Position numbers and translations under genes: made by a program. DNA of 64,000 bases from Berberis thunbergii (taxonomy: Eukaryota; Streptophyta; Magnoliopsida; Ranunculales; Berberidaceae). This document shows, one piece after another, positions 57,203-64,000 of this stretch. The stretch is from positions 496,001 through 560,000 of the forward strand of contig QNQO01000536.1 of NCBI GenBank assembly GCA_003290165.1, in the 5' to 3' direction. A model generated the notes under the pieces. That model was not told the DNA's origin. It did no database searches and saw only the letters and a program-made list of their open reading frames with translations. How positions within the stretch are numbered: position 1 is the stretch's first letter; each line of letters starts with the position of its first letter.

Positions 57203-57987
57203 ATTCTACTAAAACATTTGGAATTTCATTAGAATTTAGTCCTATATTACAAACCCAAACAAAAGAGTGTATCAAGGCTTTGAAAACAATTTAAATTGGT
57301 TCATCATTTGATCCACTTGTTTCTTCATGTGTGTTCAATGTCTAACCATTGAAACTACTCTAAAGAGAGTTAATTATTCATTATAGTCTGGTCTTGAATT
57401 CGTAAAATTGATATTTATATATACTTACATCAAATTTATTTAATTTATATTACAGACTTGGCATCAACCAGAGAAATTTGTCATTATTCGTATGCACATG
57501 AGCCCATCGCTTTCCTCCCACGCATTAGTTTTGAGTAGTATTTTATATTTTTCTCTACTTACAAATTAAAATATGTTAATCTCCTCCCGTCCCGAAGCTG
57601 TTTGAGATGGGAAGATGTCGGGATTAGGTCTATCTCGTCCGGATCCCAAAGGAACGGGATGGGATAGGTATGAGGTCCATCTCGTCCCATGCCCACCCCT
57701 AGTGGATAGTGGTTTAGGGTCAGGTTTTTTTGTCTCAAAGGCCTAAGGATATTTTAGTAAACTATCTGGGTGATAGAATTCTCTGACATTGAAGCATAAC
57801 AAATAACTATTGAACCATGTGATGTATGTAGCGTAATTCTTTACTTCAATTTCACATGAGGCTCTCAAATGACCTAACCATAGAAACATGAAAGTTATTA
57901 AATTATTGAGAAAAAAAAATCAAAACAATTAATGGGAATGATAAGATGAGATTAAACTTGTACTTAATTACTAAATTTTACCAAATT
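57203..57987. other. Gene-free stretch with possible hAT-like end
   Basis: AT-rich DNA. The segment 57580-57705 is rich in CCCGTCCCG / GGGATGGGAT motifs and ends TGCCCACCCCTAG, resembling the tip of some plant hAT elements (usual form AGGGGTGGGCA). The matching left end would lie in 47400-48080 but was not found with confidence. No coding sequence seen. Confidence 0.4.
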
Positions 57988-59276
57988 CACACCACCAAAA
58001 GTGCTTTCCCACACCACCATGTACTTTTTTTTACTAACTCACACCACCACCATCCAAAAACAATATTTGAAAAAAACTGTAACTTAACTTAAAAATAGGG
58101 TACTTTTCGACCAATTTAAACCCTCAATTGAGATCGATTCTCAAGCTCATCAAAATATAAAAGTTGTATTACTATGATTTATCTAATAAACACAACTTGA
58201 ATCACTTGAAAATATTTTGAAATGAGAAAGTTATGATCATTTTACTAAAGTCGCGCAAATCTATCATGCAATAAAAACGGGATAGTGTCCCTGACTTTCG
58301 GCCAACTTATATGTTTGATCAATATCGATTCTCAAGCTCATCCAAACACAAACAATGTATTACTCTGAATTATCTAATAAACACAACTTAAATCACTCGA
58401 AAATATTTTGAAATGAGCAAGTTATGATCATTTTACTAAAGTCGCGCAATGAAAATCGGATAGAGTTCCTGACTTTCGGCCAACTTATGTGCTCGATCGC
58501 AGACCAATTCTCAAGTTGATCAAAACAAAAAATAATTACTCTGAGTTATCTAATAAACACAACTTGAATCACTTGAAAATGTTTTGAAATGAGCAAGTTA
58601 TGAGCATTTTACTAAAGTCGCACAAATTTGTCTTTCAATAAAAACGGGATGGTGTTCCTGACTTTCGGCCAACTTATGTACTCGATCGAGACCTATTCTC
58701 ATGTTGATCATAACACAAAAGTTGTAGCACTCTGAGTTATCTAATAAACTCAACTTGAATCACTTAAAAATGTTTTTAAATGAGCAAGTTATGGTCATTT
58801 TAGTAAAGTCAAGCAAATCTGTCCGAAAAATTTGTTGTAAAAAATCTCGCAGAGTTCCTGGCATTGACTCAAGCGAACAATATTTTTTTTTTTGTGATTT
58901 CAAAAAATTTTGCTCTATTTTGGTGATTGAAAATTTTCTGAATGTTCCATGATATTACTTTGTTTTTTTGAAAATTTTTGGGGAGGCTGCGATTTGGGGT
59001 TCGATTTTGAAGGGTTTTGATTTTGAGGGAGAGCGAATAAATTAATTTCAATTTTGCAAGAGATGTGAATGTGGGGAGAGATTTGGAAGATATTTGAATG
59101 TGGGAGAGGGAAGAGATTTGAATGATGAGAGAGGAATCACATTTCAATTTGAAAGAAGAGGGGAAAATGTTGATTTTTTGTTTATATAGGTGGTGTGGGA
59201 AAGTATGGTGGTGTGAGAAATAAAGTAGGTGGTGTGGAATAGTAGAATGGTGAGAGAAAACACTTATGGTGGTGTG
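57988..59276. mobile_element. Unclassified foldback element X1 with internal tandem array
   Basis: Left end CACACCACCAAAAGTGCTTTC; the right end inverted reads CACACCACCATAAGTGTTTTC. Several more CACACCACC motifs lie inside each end, in opposite orientation at the two ends, like the subterminal repeats of a DNA transposon. The interior holds the ~182-bp tandem array (58130-58860) and a GA-rich part (59030-59160). No transposase and no clear target duplication were found, so the class is open. Confidence 0.55.
58130..58860. repeat. ~182-bp tandem array in X1
   Basis: Four units with anchors TTCTCAAGCTCATC (or AGTTGATC) near 58139, 58327, 58508 and 58689. Each unit contains ATCTAATAAACACAACTTGA, then ATCACTTGAAAATATTTTGA, AAGTTATGATCATTTTACTA and CTGACTTTCGGCCAACTTAT. 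Confidence 0.88.
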
Positions 59277-59379
59277 GAGTAGTCGTTGGTTCGAGATCCA
59301 CCCTACAATATGGGTCAAAAAGCGAAAATAAGTGATTTTAGCCCTTAAAAAAATAAATCTGAGAACTTCTTTCAAGTTC

Positions 59380-59660
59380 ATGTCACGTCGAGGTACTGCA
59401 GGAAAAAAAACTGCAAAATCTGATCTAATTTATCGTAATCGATTAGTTAACATGTTGGTTAACAGTATTTTGAAACACGGAAAAAATCATTTGCTTATCA
59501 AATTCTCTATCAATCCCTAAAAAAGATTCGACAAAAGACAGAAACAAATCAACTTTATGTTTTATGTCAAGCAATACGTAGAGTAACTCCCGATATAGCA
59601 GTAAAAAGCAAGATGTGTAAGCGAATCGACTCAGCAAGTTCCCATTGAACCCTTGCATTG
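59380..59660 (+). pseudogene. rps7: Plastid rps7 fragment (nuclear copy)
   Basis: The ATG at 59380 opens [20 protein letters not shown], then [15 protein letters not shown], nearly identical to the N-terminus of plastid ribosomal protein S7 (155 residues in plastids; part of the small subunit and binder of 16S rRNA). A frameshift follows HGK. The other frame continues [20 protein letters not shown] and [16 protein letters not shown] short QVPIE remnant follows, and the sequence ends near residue 100. The 30 bp before the ATG also look plastid-derived. It is not expressed as protein. Confidence 0.92.
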
Positions 59661-59671
59661 CTGAATAAAAC

Positions 59672-60200
59672 ACCTATTTTGCATAGATTAGACAAGCAAG
59701 CATTCCAACCCATTTTAGTGGAAAGACATGCTATTTTTTACATCCAATAGTTTGTAAGGGATTTAATGCAGACTTTGATGTGGATCAAATGGTTGTTCAT
59801 GTACTTTTATCTTTGGAGGCTCCAGCGGAGGCTCGTTTACTTATGTTTTCTCATATTAATCTCTTGTCTCCAGCTATTGGAGACCCCATTTTCGTACCAA
59901 CTCAAGATGTGCTTATGGGACTCTATGTATGGGAATCATTGCAGTATTTGTGCAAAGAGGTATAATCCATGCAATCACAGAAACTATCAAAATGAAAAAA
60001 TGGATAGAGCACCTACTTTGCATAGATTAGGCATACATGCATTCCAACCCATTTTAGTGGAAGGTCGTGCTATTTTTTTTACATCCATTAGTTTGTAAGG
60101 GATTTAATGCAGACTTTAATGGGGATTAAATGGTTGTTCATGTACCTTTATCTTTGGAAGCTCAAGCGGAGGCTCGTTTACTTATGTTTTCTCATATGTG
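59672..60200 (+). pseudogene. rpoC1: Plastid rpoC1 fragment, tandemly duplicated (nuclear copy)
   Basis: First copy (59672 to about 60000): FQPILVE, then [52 protein letters not shown] and [12 protein letters not shown]. This is the active-centre region of the beta' subunit of plastid-encoded RNA polymerase. The invariant NADFDGD loop, which holds the catalytic magnesium, reads NADFDVD here. The second copy (60001-60200) restarts [20 protein letters not shown] and runs to LLMFSH, with frameshifts. The duplicated unit is about 335 bp. In the plastid gene RAPTLHRLG precedes NADFDGD, so the order here proves a tandem duplication. Confidence 0.92.
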
Positions 60201-60318
60201 AATCACTTTTGAATATTTATAGTATAATACTGTGAGATGGTTGGAAAGCAATTAAATAAGCAACCAAGATCAGAGAAGAAAAAAGATCAGATGGTGCCAT
60301 CAATTTTAAAAAGGCAAC

Positions 60319-61850
60319 CACTACTCCACACCACCATTTTCTCTTTCTCACACCACCATTGAGTTTTTTTTTTACTTATTCACACCACCAATAAATATGC
60401 ATAACTTAATAGAGAACCCCAAACTCAAAACGAAAAAAAAAATGCAAAACAGGGTAACTTTCGACTAATTTAAACCCTCAATTGAGACCGATTATCAAGC
60501 TTATCAAAACACAAAAGTTGTAGAATTATGAGTTGTCTAATAAACAAAACTTTAATCACTTGAAAATATTTTGAAATGAGCACATTATAATCATTTTACT
60601 AAAGTCGCACAAATCTGTCTTGCAATGAAAACAGGATAGTGTCATTGACTTTCGGCCAACTTATATGCTCGATCAAGAGATATTCTCAAGCTCATCCACA
60701 CAAAAATTGTAGCACTTTGAGTTATCTATTAAATACAACTTGAATCACTTGAAAATGTTTTGAAATGAGCAAGTTATGGTCATTTTACTAAAGTCGCACA
60801 AATCCGTCTCGTAATAAAAACGGGATAGTGTTCCTGACTTACAACAAACTTATGTGCTCGATCAAGACCGATTATCAAGTTGATCAAAACATAAAAGTTG
60901 TAGTACTCTGAGTTATCTAATAAAAGCAGCTTGAATCACTTAAAAATGTTTTGGATTTTGAAATGAGCACGTTATGGTAATTTTACTAAAGTCGTGCAAA
61001 TCTGTCTCGTCCGGAACTCTGCGAGATTTTGCAACTATCCCGCATTGTACACCGTGAACATGAATTTTTTTTGAAAAAAATTCTGTTTGGAAATCCCTGC
61101 ATTGCTCTATGCAAACAATAATTTAAAAAAAAAAAAATTTATGTTCGCATGGAACTTTGCGGAGTATCTGAATAAGTCCGCTTGGAACTATGTGGGCTTT
61201 GTCAAATAGTCCGAATTGTTCCATGTGAACAGACAAAAAATCTACACATTTTTGCTGAAACTGAGTTTTCTAATAATAATTTTTTATGACCTTATTTGCA
61301 TTGTTGCATCGAACCTACACTTTGTCACAATGTTTTCAGACATTATTTTGGCACGATGTCACATTATTTTCAGAACTAAGCTAATCCATTGCGTTATCAA
61401 CAAAATTTGAAAGCATCCAATGTGAATTATGAGTGTCTAGTGCATGTAATGGAAGTACCTTGTGAATCATGGATTTGCAAAACTTAAAGCTTAAAGTTTA
61501 CAGAACTTAAAGCTTATAAACAAATACTTCCAAAATGTATTTTTTGAAGTTTACAAAATGAAGACACTATTTTGTAGCAAGAGAGATGTGTTTTGCACTT
61601 TGAGAGGTGGTGTTTTTGAGTTGTTGCGTTTTGGAGAGTTTGAGGGTTTCTATATGTAAGAGTTTCGATTTTGAGAGATTTTTTAGGGAGAGGGAAGAAA
61701 TTCGCAAGATATTTGAGTGTGGAGAGAGATTTGAATGTGTGAAAGGGAGGAATTTCGAATGAAGGAGGGATGAACCGTTGGTCGACTTGAATGGTGAGGG
61801 GAGAAAAATTCAGATTTTTATTTATATAGATAGTCTGAGAAATCAATGCC
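60319..61850. mobile_element. Unclassified element X2, homologous to X1, right end truncated
   Basis: Begins ACTACTCCACACCACCATTT, like the inverted right end of X1, and has the same order: CACACCACC motifs, an AACTTTCGACTAATTTAAAC block, a tandem array (about 60480-60990, three units), then a GA-rich part and TTTATATAGATAGTCTGAGA at the right, where X1 has its terminal GGTGGTGTG repeats. X2 lacks that terminus. A further run at 61000-61235 has repeats of a GGAACT(C/T)TG(C/T)G(A/G)G type with C/G-rich palindromic character. It ends about 280 bp before the ABC1K3 start codon. Confidence 0.55.
60480..60990. repeat. ~182-bp tandem array in X2
   Basis: Three units homologous to those in X1, with anchors TATCAAGCTTATC, TCTCAAGCTCATC and TATCAAGTTGATC. 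Confidence 0.85.
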
Positions 61851-62129
61851 TTGTAAAAAAAAGAACTAGAAAATATAGAAATGGTGGAGAAACAAAAAGA
61901 TGAGATGGCGATTGCAACAAAAGTCCATCAAAACCAATAAAAAAACGCTTTTCACATTTCAGCGAGACGCTCACTTGCCACGTCTCTGACCAACGTCCAA
62001 CCAACCCTTCCCTCGCTAAACACCCGAAAGACTCCACTTTTCTGCTTCTTGTCTCAACTCCACTACTGCACAGTGCGCACTCCTCCACTCAACTACAGAG
62101 AGATTAGAATTTCGTCCCAAATTTTGTTC
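61851..62129 (+). promoter_or_regulatory. Promoter / 5' UTR region of the ABC1K3-like gene
   Basis: About 280 bp between X2 and the start codon. It contains TGCCACGTCTC (about 61975), a G-box/ABRE-like CACGT core, and CT-rich sequence typical of plant leaders. No clear TATA box is visible. Any longer promoter would have to lie within X2. Confidence 0.45.
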
Positions 62130-62354
62130 ATGGAAGCAGCATCTCATCTCGGCTACTGTGGAATCGAACCCCTCCGGCGCAGGTTGGCGTTCCACAATGG
62201 CAAGAACAGAACTCATCATGCTTCCTTTTCGTCTTCAAGAAGAAGAAGAAGAAGAGATCTCGTGGTTGCGGGCGCCACGGAGCCAAAGCCAGCTGATATT
62301 GGATCTTCTACCACTCCATCAAAGCGAGTCAACGGATACTCCTCCTCCTCTTTG
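62130..62354 (+). CDS. ABC1K3: ABC1K3-like plastid ABC1 kinase, exon 1
   Basis: 75 codons from MEAASHLGYCG to a GT donor at 62355-62356, phase 0. The sequence is rich in Ser and Arg with few acidic residues (HHASFSSSRRRRRRDLVVAG), a typical plastid transit peptide. ABC1K3 (Arabidopsis At1g79600) is an atypical kinase of the ABC1/ADCK/UbiB family found in plastoglobules. With ABC1K1 it governs prenylquinone metabolism (tocopherol, plastoquinone) and stress-linked chlorophyll loss. The assignment rests on exons 2 and 3; the kinase domain lies beyond the window. The first ATG of the open frame was taken as the start. Confidence 0.85.
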
Positions 62355-62421
62355 GTACGGAAATTTTAGGGTTTTCTAATTGGATATTTTATTCAAATTG
62401 AGAATATTTTGGTTTGTGCAG

Positions 62422-62571
62422 AATATGGGGAATGTTTCGCAGGAGATCAAGAGAGTGAGAGCGCAGATGGAGCAAGATGAGCAGCTGTCGGTGCTTATGA
62501 GAGGTCTTCGTGGTTCGAATCTAAGAGATGAGCAATTTGCTGATGCCAATGTCCATATGCGCTTAGTTGAG
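62422..62571 (+). CDS. ABC1K3: ABC1K3-like plastid ABC1 kinase, exon 2
   Basis: 50 codons, bounded by TTTGTGCAG (acceptor) and GAG then GTGGCC (donor), both phase 0. It reads VSQEIKRVRAQMEQDEQLSV, then LMRGLRGSNLRDEQFADANV and HMRLVE, closely matching the mature N-terminus of plant ABC1K3 (RVRAQMEE.E..SVLM.GLRGQNL.DS.FAD). This segment is helical and precedes the ABC1-specific region. Intron 1 is only 67 bp. Confidence 0.88.
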
Positions 62572-63662
62572 GTGGCCTTTTTGTTGCTGATTAGTAAAAT
62601 GAAAATGTGTATTTCTGTAACTTGTGAGGAGTGGTTGTTTCGAATTGGAGTTATATTATCCGAGAAAAAAGATGATATGTTGTGTCTAAACCAGAGTAAG
62701 TTCGAGATCCGATGCTTAGTTTTACTGGAATGCCAAGTGTAGGTGAAATGAAATTGTAATTCAGAACCAGGGTAGAATTCATGTTAAACTTTACTCAAAA
62801 TTGTGGGCCATAAAGGTTTATGCTCCATTATATGGTTAGTTTACATGTTTCATTATACCATAGGTTTTGGCTGGGAACCTGAGTACTTCAATATGAACAT
62901 TTATTTTCTGCACAAAAAGAACCGTCAGTGTTTGAGCGTGTTGAGAAGTTAGAACTTGGTAATAAATACTATTAGAGCATCCATACTGGGGTTGGCTAAA
63001 TCTCATATAGGTACAAATTTACACAAGTCTAACCTAAATAGTCAATCACTCTTTGGCTAAAAATTGTTGTATTTCTCTTATAGACAAGCATTAGCGTGAG
63101 GCACTTTATTTTTTTTTATTTTTTTTATTTCATGAATTTGGATAAATATCAATGGTTGAATTCACTTTTTGTATTAGAGAAATCCTTTCAGATTGATTTC
63201 TTCCCCCATCGGAACTTGAGAAATATCAATAGATCTCAAGAAATATTTACACAAGCACCCACGGTAGAACGTGTCCTTGACACAAGCTTGTGTTGTATGT
63301 ATTTATATATATATATTAATTGTTTATAAGCAAGCTTGTGAAATCCTGTCTCTGTTCTTTGGGATTTATATTTTACGATGAAGAATTTGTTTATCAAGAC
63401 GAAGTCAGATTTCACAATAAAACTGATTGTTAAGATTTTAATTTGCTCATGTTAAAAGGAAAAGAAATGGTCAAGATGTTAATATGGATATTTAATCTGT
63501 GGGATGTTAGAAGGTAAATAGTTTTCTGAAGCCTAGATGATATATAAAGGGATGTGAGTGCTATGCATTTGTGATTCTTCTTGTAACCTCATGATCATAC
63601 TTTGCAATACTGGAAAGTTATGTATACTGGTGATGCTAAGAGCTTTCTATGCTTATTTTCAG

Positions 63663-63833
63663 GTGGATGAAGGCAGCGAGTCTTTGCCTCTAGTGTATGA
63701 TCCTGAGACCATCACTGCATATTGGGGAAAACGGCCTCGGGCTGTTGCAACACGTGTGGTCCAGTTGTTGTCTGTGGCCGGTGGTTTTCTTTCTCATATT
63801 GCTTGGGATATAATAAACAAGAAGGTCAAAGAG
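63663..63833 (+). CDS. ABC1K3: ABC1K3-like plastid ABC1 kinase, exon 3
   Basis: 57 codons, between TTTTCAG and the donor GTAAGC, phase 0. The translation GSESLPLVYDPETITAYWGK, then RPRAVATRVVQLLSVAGGFL and NKKVKE, is almost identical to the corresponding part of ABC1K3 (PLVYDPETISAYWGKRPRAV). The next residues in the family are ENEVARAIELREIVTSLGP, the start of the ABC1 kinase region, which falls after the window's last intron begins. Intron 2 (62572-63662) is about 1.1 kb. The three exons join in frame into 182 residues with no lesions, so the gene looks intact. Confidence 0.92.
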
Positions 63834-64000
63834 GTAAGCCTTTAATACTGTGTTCCCTACTTAATTTGTAGGTTTTGCAATGCATCATTTGATTTATTGG
63901 GTCAGTTATGTTCCCTTTTCACCTGTTGGCTTGGACACATGCTTTCTTCATTTGTTTTCAAATTTTACTGGTTGTGGACAAATTTTGTTAGCTTTTGTCA
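63834..64000 (+). other. Start of ABC1K3 intron 3
   Basis: Follows the GTAAGC donor at 63834; no acceptor is reached before the window ends. Confidence 0.7.

Larger units (their letters stand above)
59345..60200 (+). other. Composite plastid-DNA insertion (NUPT): rps7 + rpoC1
   Basis: Two pieces of the plastid genome lie side by side: the start of rps7 (inverted repeat in most plants) and a middle piece of rpoC1 (large single-copy region), the latter duplicated in tandem. In plastids these genes are tens of kilobases apart, so the insertion arose by joining separate fragments or by later rearrangement. Both are decayed. The insertion lies between the related elements X1 and X2. Confidence 0.88.

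Noticed and set aside
59332..60098. rps7 and rpoC1 as functional genes or as evidence of a plastid contig
   Set aside because: Both are truncated and frameshifted, the gene order is not plastidial, and they are embedded in nuclear repeats next to a spliced nuclear gene.

Overview
The window is nuclear DNA from a flowering plant, most likely a eudicot. Two genuine nuclear genes sit at its edges, both cut by the window: the first exon of an Alba-domain protein on the minus strand (2533-2655) and the first three exons of a plastid ABC1-family kinase, ABC1K3-like, on the plus strand (62130-63833). GT-AG introns, a likely plastid transit peptide, long-LTR retrotransposons and a nuclear copy of plastid DNA all fit a plant nucleus. 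Almost everything between the two genes is transposable-element sequence, much of it nested.

Region 1 (about 2.9-9.1 kb) is a cluster of Mutator-like (MULE) elements with related ends (AATTCTA core) and exact 9-bp target duplications: a 160-bp MITE (2940-3099), a 2.7-kb element with long TIRs (3132-5838), a 120-bp foldback MITE (6989-7108) and a 1.05-kb Pack-MULE (8075-9128) that carries an intron/exon piece of a UGT709-type glycosyltransferase.

Region 2 (10.7-17.9 kb) is a Tat/Retand-like Ty3/gypsy element with gag, no recognisable pol, a 70-bp minisatellite and an antisense ORF.

Region 3 (about 18.8-30.5 kb) is a decayed mudrA/FAR1-type MULE transposase with an OTU-like tail. It is split by a 2-kb solo LTR (GTATG duplication), which is itself split by a 6.3-kb Ty1/copia element (ACCAC duplication).

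Region 4 (31.06-45.66 kb) is a second Tat-like element (ATATG duplication) with gag and protease, tandem arrays and the antisense ORF. It has been entered by further solo LTRs of the same 2-kb family, one of which is nested inside another.

Region 5 (48.2-57.2 kb) is a solo LTR of the second Tat family split by a third Tat-like element (gag, integrase, ~178-bp array, antisense ORF).

Region 6 (58.0-61.85 kb) holds two related repeats rich in CACACCACC motifs, each with a ~180-bp tandem array. Between them lies a composite plastid insertion (rps7 and a tandemly duplicated piece of rpoC1). The second repeat ends about 280 bp before the ABC1K3 start codon.

Most interesting observations: (a) the copia element has, exactly where its primer-binding site should be, 11 nt complementary to a conserved segment of its own LTR, compatible with self-priming; (b) the 2-kb solo-LTR family conserves hairpins with compensatory changes and a 16-codon micro-ORF; (c) all three Tat-like elements keep an antisense ORF while no reverse transcriptase can be seen in any of them. 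All boundaries and homologies were read by eye; no alignment or database search was run.
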